A DNA stretch of 64,000 nucleotides from Streptomyces griseorubiginosus (GCF_001514195.1 NZ_KQ948736.1:749328-813327), one strand, 5' to 3'. Shown: positions 1 through 8,788, counted from the first letter of the stretch. The notes: generated by a model not told the origin, from the letters alone. Program-made: numbers and translations.

Positions 1-522
1 GACACCCTGATCCATGACTTCGACATGCTGCGCTGGGTGACCGGGCACGAGGTCGTCGACGTGTACGCGGCCGGCTCCGACGCGGGTCCGCCGATGTTCC
101 GGGCCGCGGGGGACGTGGACACCGGGGCCGCCCTGCTCACCCTCGACGACGGGACCCTCGCCACCGCCACGGCCACGCGGCTGAACGGGGCCGGGTACGA
201 CGTGCGCATGGAGCTCGCCGGGGAGCTGGACCAGGTCGTGGTGGGCCTGGACGACCGGACGCCCATCGCCTCCACGGAACCGAGCGGACCGCCCGCCGCG
301 GACAAGCCGTGGACGGGGTTCCTGGAGCGGTTCGGACCGGCCTACGAGGCCGAGCTGGCCGCGTTCATCGAGGTGGTCCGGGGCGAGCGGGCCAACCCCT
401 GCGACGGCCGTGAGGCCCTCCAGGCGCTCCGGATCGCCGAGGCGTGCGAGGTGTCCCGGCGGGAGCACCGGGCCGTACGGCTGGCGGAGATCCCGGGCGG
501 CACGAACGCGGGCGCGTTCTGA
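1..522 (+). CDS. Gfo/Idh/MocA family oxidoreductase, C-terminal part (gene begins before the window)
   Basis: The reading frame is open from base 1 to the TGA at 520-522, so the N-terminal Rossmann (NAD-binding) half lies outside the window. The visible 173 residues begin with an H-D-F-D-x-L-R-W segment typical of the catalytic His/Asp region of myo-inositol 2-dehydrogenase-like enzymes. They continue with the beta-sheet substrate domain (GAALLTLDDGTLATATATRL) and end with the usual Y-x-x-E-L-x-x-F helix and a CDGREAL stretch. Such enzymes oxidise or reduce sugars or inositols with NAD(P). The substrate cannot be told from this fragment. The next gene is convergent, so this is the end of its transcription unit. 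Confidence 0.8.
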   Translation, partial: DTLIHDFDMLRWVTGHEVVDVYAAGSDAGPPMFRAAGDVDTGAALLTLDDGTLATATATRLNGAGYDVRMELAGELDQVVVGLDDRTPIASTEPSGPPAADKPWTGFLERFGPAYEAELAAFIEVVRGERANPCDGREALQALRIAEACEVSRREHRAVRLAEIPGGTNAGAF

Positions 523-589
523 GGGCTGTCGCGCCGCCCTGGGTGACCCACGGCCCCGGCCTCACGCACCGGGCGTGACCTGCCAGGCC

Positions 590-701
590 TGCCGCCTGCC
601 GCTTGCCGCTTGCCGCTTGCCGCTTGCCGCTTGCCGGCTGCCGCCTGCCGCCTGCCGCCTGCCGCCTGCCGCCTGCCGCCTGCCGCCTGCCGCCTGCCGC
701 C
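590..701. repeat. Heptanucleotide tandem array, 16 units of TGCCGCY
   Basis: Sixteen back-to-back 7-bp units fill 590-701 exactly: one TGCCGCC, five TGCCGCT, one TGCCGGC and nine TGCCGCC. The array lies between the convergent ends of the oxidoreductase and P450 genes. No gene in this stretch is credible. A second heptamer array of related sequence lies at 32088-32136. Confidence 0.93.
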
Positions 702-735
702 GTGCCTACCACCACCTGTCACCTGTCACCGTGGC

Positions 736-1923
736 TTACCACCGCACCGGCAGGCTCCGCACCCCCCGGATCAGCATTCCCGGCAGCCACTCCCCCGGCG
801 GCCCGTCCGACGCGAGTGCCGGTGCGCGGTCCAGCAGGGTCCGCAGCGCCGTGCGGGCTTCCAGGCGGGCCAGTGGTGCGCCCAGGCAGTAGTGGAGGCC
901 GTGGCCGAAGGCGAGGTGGCCGCGGGTGTCGCGGTGGATGTCGAAGTCGTGCGGGGCCGGGTAGCGCGCGTCGTCGCGGTCGGCCGCGCCGAGGCAGATC
1001 ATCACCGGGTCGCCCTCGTCCACGGCCCGTCCCGCTATCTCCAGGGGCTCGGCGGCGTACCGGAAGGTCGCGTTCTCCACCGGGCCCTCGTAGCGCAGCG
1101 CTTCCTCGACGGCGGCGTCGACGAGGCTCATGTCGGCGCGCAGAGCGGCGAGTTGGTCCGGGTGGGTGAGCAGGGCGTGCACGGCGTTGGTGATGAGGTT
1201 GACGGTGGTCTCGTGGCCCGCGATCAGCAACAGGAAGGCCATGCCGCGCAGTTCTGACGGGGAGAGCCGGTCGCCGTCCTCGGCGGTGGTGCGGACGAGG
1301 TCCCCCAGCAGGTCGTCGCTCGGGCCCGCGCACCGCTTGTCCTCGATGAGTTCGGTCAGGTACGCGGCGAGGCGCACGACGGCGTCGTACGAACTCTCGG
1401 GGCTGGCCGGTGCCACAACCTCCGTGGAGAGTTTGCGGAACTCCGTGCGGTCCATCTCGGGCACGCCGAGGAGTTCGCAGATCACGGTGATCGGCAGCGG
1501 GTAGGCGAAGGAGGTCACCAGGTCGGCGCGGCCGTACGGCAGCATCGCGTCGAGGAGTTCGTCGGTGATCTCCTGGATCCTGGGGCGCAGGGTCTCCACA
1601 CGGCGCGGGGTGAAGGCGCGGGAGACGAGGGCGCGCAGCCGGGTGTGCTCCGGCGGGTCGCTGCCCAGCAGATGGCGGCCGATCAGCCCGTCCTCCTGGA
1701 AGAGCACACCGATGCGGCGGCCGTCCTTGGCCAGCCGGGGATCGGCTAGCGCGGCGCGCGCCTCCTCGTGCCCGACGACCAGCCACGTGGAGTAGCCGGG
1801 GTCCGAACCCGGTGGTCGCACCCGGTGGACGGGTCCCTGGGCGCGTAACTCGGCGTAGACGGGGTGCGGATCGACGCGGAACGCGTCGCCGTACTTCCCG
1901 AGGTCGATCACTGGATCGGTCAT
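736..1923 (-). CDS. Cytochrome P450 (CYP107-like)
   Basis: Soluble bacterial P450 of 395 aa, the usual length. It carries the I-helix oxygen-activation motif AGHETT (235-240), the K-helix ExxR (EALR, about 274-277) and the haem loop FGHGLHYCLG with the Cys ligand at 346. It would hydroxylate or otherwise oxidise a small molecule using electrons from a ferredoxin and reductase, and neither is encoded nearby. The ATG is preceded by a GGGGGAG ribosome site. It starts 40 bp after the stop of the NarL-type response regulator on the same strand, so it may be read through from the two-component operon. The substrate is unknown. Confidence 0.93.
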   Translation of the reverse strand: MTDPVIDLGKYGDAFRVDPHPVYAELRAQGPVHRVRPPGSDPGYSTWLVVGHEEARAALADPRLAKDGRRIGVLFQEDGLIGRHLLGSDPPEHTRLRALVSRAFTPRRVETLRPRIQEITDELLDAMLPYGRADLVTSFAYPLPITVICELLGVPEMDRTEFRKLSTEVVAPASPESSYDAVVRLAAYLTELIEDKRCAGPSDDLLGDLVRTTAEDGDRLSPSELRGMAFLLLIAGHETTVNLITNAVHALLTHPDQLAALRADMSLVDAAVEEALRYEGPVENATFRYAAEPLEIAGRAVDEGDPVMICLGAADRDDARYPAPHDFDIHRDTRGHLAFGHGLHYCLGAPLARLEARTALRTLLDRAPALASDGPPGEWLPGMLIRGVRSLPVRW

Positions 1924-1963
1924 GAGGCTCCCCCTTCACACCGTCAACGCCCGGCGGCCTCGT

Positions 1964-2653
1964 CTAGTGCCCGTCCGGCTCGGGTTCCGCGGATTGCTCC
2001 AGCAACCCCGCGTCGTACGCCAACAGCGCGATCTGCACCCGGTTGTTGAGGTCGAGCTTGGCCAGGACGCGGGAGACATGGGTCTTGACGGTGGCGACGC
2101 TCATGAAAAGGGCGGCGGCGATCTCCGCGTTGGACAGTCCCTGGCCGACCGCGACGGCCACTTCCCTCTCCCGGTCGTTGAGGGCGCCGATGCGCTCACG
2201 CGCGCGTGCCTTGCGCCGGTCCGCCGCGGTTCCGGCCGCGTGCTCCATCAACTGGCGGGTGACGGTGGGTGACAGGACCGGGTCGCCGGCCGCGACGCGG
2301 CGGACGGCGGCGAGGATCTCGGCGGGCGGGGTGTCCTTGAGGACGAATCCGGCGGCGCCCGCGCGCAGGGCACGCAGGACCTGCTCGTCCGCGTGGAAGG
2401 TGGTCAGGACGACGACCTCGGGGGCGTCGGGCCGGGCGCGCAGCCGCTCGGTGGCGGTGAGGCCGTCCACCGCCGGCATCCGGATGTCCATGAGGACGAC
2501 GTCCGGGTGGGTCCGGTCGACGACGGCCGCGACCTCGGCGCCGTCCGCGGCCTCGCCGACGATCTCGATGTCCTCGGCCCCGCCCAGCATCAGGGACAGG
2601 CCGGCCCGCACGAGGGGGTCGTCGTCGACGAGGAGCAGTCTGATCACAGTCAT
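1964..2653 (-). CDS. NarL/LuxR-family response regulator
   Basis: A 229-aa regulator. The receiver domain occupies about 1-120, with the acidic pocket VDDDP at 9-13, the phospho-acceptor Asp at 56 (VVLMDIRMP), the conserved Thr in VVLTTF and Lys in FVLKD. The C-terminal LuxR helix-turn-helix reads LNDREREVAVAVGQGLSNAEIA. I chose the ATG at 2653 because the receiver fold begins there; the in-frame upstream extension is low-complexity sequence. Its partner is the histidine kinase upstream at 2993-4243. The 339-bp gap between them is unusually long for such a pair. Confidence 0.9.
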   Translation of the reverse strand: MTVIRLLLVDDDPLVRAGLSLMLGGAEDIEIVGEAADGAEVAAVVDRTHPDVVLMDIRMPAVDGLTATERLRARPDAPEVVVLTTFHADEQVLRALRAGAAGFVLKDTPPAEILAAVRRVAAGDPVLSPTVTRQLMEHAAGTAADRRKARARERIGALNDREREVAVAVGQGLSNAEIAAALFMSVATVKTHVSRVLAKLDLNNRVQIALLAYDAGLLEQSAEPEPDGH

Positions 2654-2992
2654 GGGCCTTACGTAATCACGGTCGGACCGGGGGCAATCACCCTCGCGGG
2701 CGGGCGAGTTGCGCGGGCGGGAAGGGCTCGGAGGGAGGCCCGGTGGTCCGGGGCGGGCGGTCCTGTCGTGGTGGAGGGGCCGGTGTGGTGGAGGGGCCCT
2801 CGTCGTGGAGGGGCCGGTGTGGTGGAGGGGCCGTCGCCGTGGAGGGGGGCTGTCATGGCGGGGGCGGTCCGTCGTGGCGGAGGGTCTGTCATGGCCGGGG
2901 GCGGCCATCGTGGTGGGAGGCGGTCCGCGTGGCGGGGGGGCCGCAGTGGCGGGGGGCCGCCGTGGCGGGGGGCCGCCGTGGCGGCGGGGGTG
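2654..2992. repeat. G-rich imperfect repeat tract between histidine kinase and response regulator
   Basis: No gene is supported here. From about 2750 to 2990 the + strand is made of irregular copies of GTGG(A)GGGGCC and GTGGCGGGGGGCC, so the + strand has many runs of four or more G and the transcript of the flanking minus-strand genes would be C-rich. Open frames through it are low-complexity (Gly/Trp/Arg-rich or Pro/His-rich) and look like composition artefacts. Confidence 0.7.
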
Positions 2993-4243
2993 TCACGGCC
3001 ACGGCAGCCATGCCCGTACCCGGAACGCGCCGTCCGCCTCCGTCCCGTGTTCCAGCCGGCCCCCGGCCAGCGTCGCGCGCTCGGTGAGGCCGATCAGACC
3101 CTGTCCCGAGCCGGGGACGTGCGGCACCTCCCCTTCCGGCGCGGGGTTGCACACGCTCACCGCGAGTCCGCTGCCCGGGCCGCCGGAGACGGAGACCGTG
3201 ACCTCCGTGCCGGGGGCGTGCTTGCGGGCGTTGGTGAGGCCCTCCTGGGCGATGCGGTAGGCGGTGCGGCCGACGGAGGCGGGCACGGCGGCGGGGTCGG
3301 TGACCCGGCTGTCGAGGACGACCTTCATGCCGGCCTCGCGGGACTCGGCGACCAGGGTGTCCAGGGCGACGAGGGTCGGCTGCGGGCGCCCGCCCTCGTC
3401 CTGATCCCCGGCCCTCAGCACGCCGATGATCTCCCGCAGGTCCTGGAGTGCCTCGTGCGCGCTCTCCCGGATCACACCGGCGGCGCGCGCGACCTCCTCC
3501 CGGGGCGCGTCCGGCCGGAACTCCAGGGCGCCCGCGTGCACGCTGAGCAGCGTCAGCCGGTGCGCGAGGACATCGTGCATCTCGCGCGCGATGGCCTCAC
3601 GGGCCAGCCGCTGCGCCTGTTCGGCCCGCAGCCGCGCCTCGGTCTCGGCGCGCCGGGCGCGGTCGCGCAGGCTGAACATGAGCTGCCGTTTGGAACGCAC
3701 GAGCAGGCCCCAGCCGATGATCGAAGCAATCACCAGGACGGAGAAGACGACCGAGACGACGTACGGCAGGTCGGCGTCGGGGCGCATCCGGAAGGTGACC
3801 GGGACCAGGGCGATGTTGATGCCGCCCACCCAGGCCACGTACTTGAAGGGGCGGTGCACGGCGAGGGTGAACAGGGCGATCGTGCAGGCGCCGCCCGCGG
3901 AGTCCGAGAGCAGCCCGAGCGGGATGGTCGCCACGGCGAGGCCCAGCGGCCAGCGGCGGCGCAGCCATACGGCGGCGCAGGCGAGGGCGCCCAGCAGTTG
4001 GTCGAGGGTGGCCGCGGAGTGCGAGAGATGCGGGTTGTCGCCCGCCGCTTCCGCGCCGATGATGCCGACGAGCACGGCCAGGAGGAAGCAGGAGAAGTCG
4101 ACGATCCAGTCGCGCGCGGTACGCCGGGGCCGCCGCCCGGGCCGTACGGCGGAGGGGTCGAACTCATGGATCACGGCCGACGGCATCAGCCAGCGCCGGC
4201 CGGCGAAGGCCTCGGGGTCGGACACGGTCTCGTCACGGCTCAC
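2993..4243 (-). CDS. Two-component sensor histidine kinase (HisKA_3, DesK/NarX-like)
   Basis: Membrane sensor kinase of about 416 aa. Four to five hydrophobic segments (about 47-65, 83-113, 118-150, 161-183) are followed by a short coiled-coil linker and the HisKA_3 dimerisation helix with the phospho-acceptor His at about 223 (AREMHDVLAHRL). The HATPase part has the N-box QEGLTNARKHAPG and the G-box GQGLIGLTERA. There is no large extracellular loop, so the signal is probably sensed in or near the membrane. The start is uncertain: GTG codons at 4243 and 4225 and an ATG at 4186 are all in frame. It phosphorylates the regulator at 1964-2653. Confidence 0.88.
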   Translation of the reverse strand: MSRDETVSDPEAFAGRRWLMPSAVIHEFDPSAVRPGRRPRRTARDWIVDFSCFLLAVLVGIIGAEAAGDNPHLSHSAATLDQLLGALACAAVWLRRRWPLGLAVATIPLGLLSDSAGGACTIALFTLAVHRPFKYVAWVGGINIALVPVTFRMRPDADLPYVVSVVFSVLVIASIIGWGLLVRSKRQLMFSLRDRARRAETEARLRAEQAQRLAREAIAREMHDVLAHRLTLLSVHAGALEFRPDAPREEVARAAGVIRESAHEALQDLREIIGVLRAGDQDEGGRPQPTLVALDTLVAESREAGMKVVLDSRVTDPAAVPASVGRTAYRIAQEGLTNARKHAPGTEVTVSVSGGPGSGLAVSVCNPAPEGEVPHVPGSGQGLIGLTERATLAGGRLEHGTEADGAFRVRAWLPWP

Positions 4244-4421
4244 GGTCGACAAATCTACGCAGCGAGGGCGTGTAGCACCCGTCCTCGGACGGCATCGGCG
4301 ACCAAAGTCGCGGCAGCGCAGACTTTCGGCGTACGGGGCCCGGCGGGCGTCATGCTTTCGCGCGACCGTGCTCGCCTCGCGGCCGATGTCCGGGCGGGGC
4401 CCGCGGGGGGAGGGTCTCCTC

Positions 4422-4625
4422 ATGAAGCAACTGCTGGAAGTGGTCGGTTTCGTCGCCCTGGTGCAGGGCGGGATGGGTCTGCTGCACGAGTTCACCGACT
4501 GGCAGGTCGGACTCGTGCAGCGGATCGGTTTCCTCGACGGCTACGAGGTCTACGCGAGCGTCGCCCTGATCGTGCTGGCGTTCGCGTTGTTCGCGGCGGC
4601 GGAGGCTGTGGGAAACCGGGGGTGA
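4422..4625 (+). CDS. Small two-helix membrane protein, unknown function
   Basis: A 67-aa protein with two hydrophobic stretches, one near the N-terminus (LLEVVGFVALVQGGMGLL) and one near the C-terminus (YASVALIVLAFALFAAAEAV). They are separated by a short charged loop containing HEFTDWQ. The ATG at 4422 has a good GGGGAGGG ribosome site. It is divergent from the histidine kinase, so the 178-bp gap 4244-4421 should hold both promoters. I recognise no family. A role with the divergent sensor kinase is possible but unsupported. Confidence 0.7.
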   Translation: MKQLLEVVGFVALVQGGMGLLHEFTDWQVGLVQRIGFLDGYEVYASVALIVLAFALFAAAEAVGNRG

Positions 4626-4772
4626 CGCGGTGGGCGGCGACGGGGCGGGGCTGTCGGGTGTGGTGCGGCGAGGGTCGCTGGGTGATACGGCGAGGGTCGC
4701 TAAGTGGTGCGGCCGGGGTCGATGTCCGTTGGCCGCCGGTCATCCCCCTTGCTGACCGCTGGGATGGGTGTC

Positions 4773-5519
4773 ATGACAACGACTCAAGGACATCTGTACG
4801 GCAAGGTCGCGCTCGTCACCGGCGGCGGCCGCGGGATCGGGGCGGCGACGGCCCTGCGGCTGGCCCGGGAGGGCGCGGACGTGGCCGTGACCTACGTGGC
4901 GGGCAAGGAAGCGGCGCATGACGTCGTACGGCGCGTCGAGGCGCTGGGGCAGCGGGCCGTGGCCCTGCGGTCGGATTCCGGGGACCCGGAGGAGGCGGCG
5001 GGGGCGGTCGGCCGTACGGCGGAGGCGCTCGGCGGGCTGGACGTGCTGGTGAACAACGCGGGGGTGGGGGTGCTCGGGCCGCTCGGCGAGTTGTCCCTCG
5101 CGGAGGTGGACCGGGTGCTGGCCGTCAATGTGCGGGGCGTGTTCCTGGCCTCCCAGGCTGCGGCCGGACGGATGCGGGAGGGTGGGCGGATCATCACGAT
5201 CGGCAGCTGCATGACCCAGCGGGTGCCGGGGCCCGGCGGGACGCTGTACGCGGCGAGCAAGTCGGCGTTGATCGGCCTGACCAAGGCCCTCGCGCGGGAG
5301 CTGGGGCCGCGCGGGATCACGGCGAACCTCGTGCATCCCGGGCCCGTCGACACCGACATGAACCCGGCGGACGGACCGTTCGCCCCGGGCCAGACCGCGA
5401 TGACCGCGCTGGGGCGGTTCGGGACGGCGGAGGAGGTGGCGTCGATGGTGGCCTGTCTGACGGCCGCGGGCTACGTCACCGGGGCGGAGTTCTCGGTGGA
5501 CGGGGGGCATGCGGCGTGA
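4773..5519 (+). CDS. Short-chain dehydrogenase/reductase (SDR)
   Basis: Classical SDR of 248 aa. It has the cofactor motif TGGGRGIG near residue 14, NNAG at about 92, the catalytic Ser in the GSCM strand, and YAASK with the catalytic Tyr and Lys. It ends with the usual YVTGAEFSVDGG strand. It would carry out NAD(P)-dependent oxidoreduction of a small carbonyl or alcohol and resembles FabG-like 3-oxoacyl or sugar reductases. The substrate is unknown. I take the ATG at 4773; an in-frame ATG at 4764 adds three residues. Confidence 0.9.
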   Translation: MTTTQGHLYGKVALVTGGGRGIGAATALRLAREGADVAVTYVAGKEAAHDVVRRVEALGQRAVALRSDSGDPEEAAGAVGRTAEALGGLDVLVNNAGVGVLGPLGELSLAEVDRVLAVNVRGVFLASQAAAGRMREGGRIITIGSCMTQRVPGPGGTLYAASKSALIGLTKALARELGPRGITANLVHPGPVDTDMNPADGPFAPGQTAMTALGRFGTAEEVASMVACLTAAGYVTGAEFSVDGGHAA

Positions 5520-6151
5520 GGTAGCGGCTTGGGCGGGGCCGGGCGGAGGCTGCCGGGTCCGGGTTTCGGGTCAGAGGCAGTCCTGGGGCGGATCCAGGTG
5601 GGTCCGGGTCCGGGTCGAGTGCGGGTTTGGGTCCGGGTCCGAGGCCGTTTCCTTTCTGGCGCGGGCCCAGGAAGGGGGCCAGGCCCGAGGCCGGGGTGGT
5701 GGCGGTGGCGGTCCGGGCCCAACGCCGGGTCGGGCGTGGTGAGCCGGCGGGCCAGATCCTGATCCGGAGGCGGAGGCGGGGTCGGATTCGGTTTCAGGGG
5801 CGGGCCAGGGTCCGGGGGGCTAACCCCGTCTCCGCCGCGCCGTTGCGGGAGCCCGTCGGCAGCCCGGGCTCCCCCTGTCACGGCCAACTGGCAAGCCCTG
5901 TCCACGGAAATCGGAAAACACTGCCCGACAGGCAACCCCGAAACGCCACTCGGCCGGCGACACGAAAGCGCCGCCCGACCGGCGGCCCGGAAACGCCACC
6001 TCGTCGGCAGCTGGGAGACGCCGTCGTCCGGTCAGCAGCCGATGGATGTGGTCCGGTCGGCGGCCGATGGACTTGGCCCGGCGCCGACCGATGGACATGG
6101 TCCAGTCGGCGGCCGATGGACCTGGCCCGGTGCCGACCGAGAGGCCCGCTC
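5520..6151. other. 632-bp gene-free region with repetitive GC-rich DNA
   Basis: This stretch lies between the convergent SDR and allantoicase genes. About 5575-5650 is a simple GGTCCGG-type repeat. From 5820 to 6030 the sequence is irregular and lower in coding bias. At 6041-6138 there is a clean 49-bp tandem duplication. Frames through the region give biased, low-complexity peptides, and I see no gene. Confidence 0.7.
6041..6138. repeat. Two tandem 49-bp units
   Basis: 6041-6089 and 6090-6138 are copies with a handful of differences. Each contains two GATGGA half-units about 24-25 bp apart (GATGGA at 6041, 6066, 6090, 6115). The repeat lies just past the end of allantoicase. Confidence 0.88.
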
Positions 6152-7273
6152 TCAGCCGCCCACCTCCCGGTGCCGGGCCGACAGCGCCGCCGTTCCTGCC
6201 TCCGTCAGGGAGCCGAACAGTCGCAGGCGGGAGATTCCGCCGTCCGGGAAGATGTCCACACGCGCGTGCGTGCCGACCGCCGGTTCCGGCAGCACGAAGC
6301 GGTGGTTGGTGTCGGGCTGGAGCCGAGTGCGCGGGAGGATCTCGTGCCAGTCGCTGGCGTCGCCGTCGCGGACCGACACCGACGCCCAGCCCGCGCTGTT
6401 GCCCTTCAGATACGCCGTGTCGATCTCGATCGCACGGATCCGGGACTGGGCCACCAGGCGGTAGCGGATCCAGTCGTGGCCCTGGTCGCGGCGCCGGCGG
6501 GTCTCCCAGCCGTCGTCCATCTTGCGCGAGCGGCCGGGCTGGATGGTGTTGGAGGCGGGCGAGTAGAAGAGGTTGGAGGCGTCCTCGGCCCGGCCGCCGT
6601 TCTCCAGCGCGACCACGTCGAAGGCGCCGAGGACCTCGAGCCAGGCCGGGTCCGGGACGACTTCGCCGTACACCCGCAGGCGGGCGATGCCGCCGTCCGG
6701 GTGCTGGTTGACCCTGAGGTGGGTGAAGCACTGCTCCAGGGGCACCTCGAAGCCGTTGGCCGCGTGGCCGCCGACCGGTGTCCGCGGGACCAGCGTCGTC
6801 CACTTCACGTCGTCGCCCAGCAGTTCCTCGGGGGACGGGGAACCGGCGACGCTCGTGCCCTCGACCGACACCGCCTGCGGGTAGTTGCCGCGGAAGTGCG
6901 CGGTGTCGACGACGATCCCCCGGATCACGCCGGGCGCGCCGAGCCGCACCAGCGCCCAGTCGTGGTCCTCCGCCATCGGCCAGGGGTGCTCGGCCGAGGC
7001 GCCCCGGCGGCGCCGTGTCTCCCAGCCGTCCATGATCTTGCCCTTGTGCCCGAAGTGCTCGGGGTCGAACTCGGCCCGCCCGGGCATCAGCAGGTTCTCG
7101 CGCTGGGCGAAGAACTCGTCGTTGGCGGCGATGACGGAGGCCCCGAGCGTCCGTGCGGCGAGGTTGACGTACTGGGTGAAGGGGAAGTCGGCGGTGCGGT
7201 AGTCCGCGTACGGGTCGCCGCCGCCGTACGGGTGCGCGTCGCCGGTGAAGCTGGGAATCGCCGTCACGTACAT
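6152..7273 (-). CDS. alc: Allantoicase
   Basis: A 373-aa enzyme that hydrolyses allantoate to ureidoglycolate and urea. It shows two copies of the allantoicase module. In the first, MDGWETRRRR is followed by DWALVRLG, IVVDTAHFRGNYP and the HLRVNQHPDGGIARLRVYGEV strand. In the second, MDDGWETRRRRDQGHDWIRYRL is followed by IEIDTAYLKGN and a DGGISRLRLFG strand. This duplicated jelly-roll is diagnostic. The ATG at 7273 sits only 3 bp from an AAAGG site; a GTG at 7267 has better spacing and is an equally good start. It lies 33 bp downstream of allB in the same operon. Confidence 0.95.
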   Translation of the reverse strand: MYVTAIPSFTGDAHPYGGGDPYADYRTADFPFTQYVNLAARTLGASVIAANDEFFAQRENLLMPGRAEFDPEHFGHKGKIMDGWETRRRRGASAEHPWPMAEDHDWALVRLGAPGVIRGIVVDTAHFRGNYPQAVSVEGTSVAGSPSPEELLGDDVKWTTLVPRTPVGGHAANGFEVPLEQCFTHLRVNQHPDGGIARLRVYGEVVPDPAWLEVLGAFDVVALENGGRAEDASNLFYSPASNTIQPGRSRKMDDGWETRRRRDQGHDWIRYRLVAQSRIRAIEIDTAYLKGNSAGWASVSVRDGDASDWHEILPRTRLQPDTNHRFVLPEPAVGTHARVDIFPDGGISRLRLFGSLTEAGTAALSARHREVGG

Positions 7274-7306
7274 GTGCCTTTCAAGAGTGGGCCGGTGCGG
7301 GTGGAA

Positions 7307-8644
7307 TCAGGGCGTTCGGGTGAGCAGTTGCCCCTTCGGCGCGGTGAACTCGCCGTCGTTCACGATGCGTTGGCCGCGCAGCCAGGTCGACTTCACCACC
7401 CCGTACAGGGTCTTGCCCGCGTACGCCGTGACGCGGTTGCGGTGCTGGAGGGCCGCCGGGTCCACGGTGAAGGTGTCGTCGGGGGCGAGGACGGCGAAGT
7501 CGGCGTCGCGGCCGGCCTCGATGGCGCCCTTGCGGTCCAGGCCGACAAGTCGGGAGGTCCGGGCGGACATCCAGCGGACGACGTCCTCCAGGGTGTGGCC
7601 GCGCCTGCGGGCCTCCGTCCAGACCGCGGCCAGGCTCAGCTGGAGGCCGGAGATGCCGCCCCAGGCCGTGGCGAAGTCGTCGGTCTTCAGGTCGGCCGTG
7701 GACGGCGAGTGGTCGGTGACCACGCAGTCGATGGTGCCGTCGGCCAGCGCCTGCCACAGCAGGTCCTGGTTGGCGGACTCCCGGATGGGCGGGCAGCACT
7801 TGAACTCGCTTGCGCCGTCCGGGACTTCCTCGGCCGTGAGCGTCAGGTAGTGCGGACAGGTCTCGACCGTGATGCGGACGCCCTCCGCCTTGGCCCGGGC
7901 GATCAGCGGGAGCGCGTCACTCGACGACAGGTGGAGCACGTGCACGCGCGCGTTCAACCGCTTGGCCTGCGCGATGAGTTGGGCGATGGCCGTGTCCTCG
8001 GCGTCACGCGGGCGGGAGGCCAGGAAGTCGGCGTACTTGGGGCCGCCCCGCTGCGGGGCGGTCTCCAGGTGGTGCGGGTCCTCGGCGTGCACGATCAGCA
8101 GGCCGTCGAAGGAGGCGATCTCGGCCAGCGAGCGGGCGAGCCCGTCCTGGTCGAGGTGCGGGAACTCGTCGACGCCGGAGGGCGAGAGGAACGCCTTGAA
8201 GCCGAAGACGCCCGACTCGTGCAGCGGGCGCAGGTCCTTGACGTTGTCGGGCAGGGCGCCGCCCCAGAAGCCGACGTCGATGTGGGCCTTGTCTACGGCG
8301 ACCTCGCGCTTGGTCCGCAGGTTCTCGACGGTCGTCGTGGGCGGGAGGGAGTTGAGGGGCATGTCGACGAGGGTGGTGATGCCGCCGGCCGCCGCCGCGC
8401 GGGTGGCGGTCCAGAAGCCCTCCCACTCGGTGCGGCCGGGGTCGTTGACGTGCACGTGGGTGTCGACCAGGCCGGGCAGCAGGACGTCGTCGCCGAGGTC
8501 CTCCAGGCGGGCGCCTTCGGCCACGGGAGCGTCGTAGGGGAGTACGGCCGTGATCCTCCCGCCGTCCACGGCCACCGACGCGGCCCGTGTCCCCTCGGGT
8601 GTGATGACGCGCGTCGAGCGCAGCACCAGTTCAGTGTCGGACAC
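7307..8644 (-). CDS. allB: Allantoinase
   Basis: Cyclic amidohydrolase of 445 aa that opens allantoin to allantoate. The metal-binding HVHVND is at 63-68, the Lys expected to be carboxylated is at about 150 (GFKAFLS), and further metal ligands are in VHAEDPHH, VLHLSSS and VTDHSPS. It is first in the allB-alc operon and divergent from the IclR regulator. Its upstream region has a TTGACG-N17-AAGACT promoter-like pair followed by the proposed AllR boxes at 8689-8724. In S. coelicolor the orthologous gene is, as I recall, repressed by AllR. Confidence 0.96.
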   Translation of the reverse strand: MSDTELVLRSTRVITPEGTRAASVAVDGGRITAVLPYDAPVAEGARLEDLGDDVLLPGLVDTHVHVNDPGRTEWEGFWTATRAAAAGGITTLVDMPLNSLPPTTTVENLRTKREVAVDKAHIDVGFWGGALPDNVKDLRPLHESGVFGFKAFLSPSGVDEFPHLDQDGLARSLAEIASFDGLLIVHAEDPHHLETAPQRGGPKYADFLASRPRDAEDTAIAQLIAQAKRLNARVHVLHLSSSDALPLIARAKAEGVRITVETCPHYLTLTAEEVPDGASEFKCCPPIRESANQDLLWQALADGTIDCVVTDHSPSTADLKTDDFATAWGGISGLQLSLAAVWTEARRRGHTLEDVVRWMSARTSRLVGLDRKGAIEAGRDADFAVLAPDDTFTVDPAALQHRNRVTAYAGKTLYGVVKSTWLRGQRIVNDGEFTAPKGQLLTRTP

Positions 8645-8688
8645 CCGGACCCCTCTCTGCCGCGGATGACTCCCGCGCCGCCGTTAAC

Positions 8689-8751
8689 TTCCGCGTAACG
8701 GAATTCAACTTTCTGTTGAAGGAGTCTTCACTCCCGTTCGGGTGCCGTCAA
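8689..8751 (-). promoter_or_regulatory. allB promoter with two proposed AllR boxes
   Basis: Read toward allB, the order is a -35 TTGACG (8746-8751), a 17-bp spacer, a -10-like AAGACT (8723-8728), a weak box (8710-8724) and a strong box (8689-8703). On the + strand the strong box reads TTCCGCGTAACGGAA, a palindrome with perfect 5-bp arms. The boxes start 21 bp apart. The weak box also overlaps a second palindrome, TTCAAC-N5-GTTGAA at 8704-8720. Hexamer calls are by eye. Confidence 0.72.
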
Positions 8752-8788
8752 GGGCACACTTCTCCAGAGTGCGCCCGACGTCGACTCT

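Noticed and set aside
342..722. Short minus-strand frames through the heptamer array encoding RQAAGGR repeats
   Set aside because: They are translations of the tandem repeat and lack a ribosome site or homology.
2750..2990. G-rich repeats considered as a CRISPR array
   Set aside because: Units are irregular, short and have no spacers of constant length.
2393..4921. 842-codon + strand open frame across the histidine kinase and response regulator
   Set aside because: It is antisense to two clear genes and its peptide is low-complexity (Gly/Arg-rich) with no domain.
5627..8698. 1023-codon + strand frame antisense to alc and allB
   Set aside because: High-GC shadow frame; the minus-strand enzymes have all catalytic motifs.
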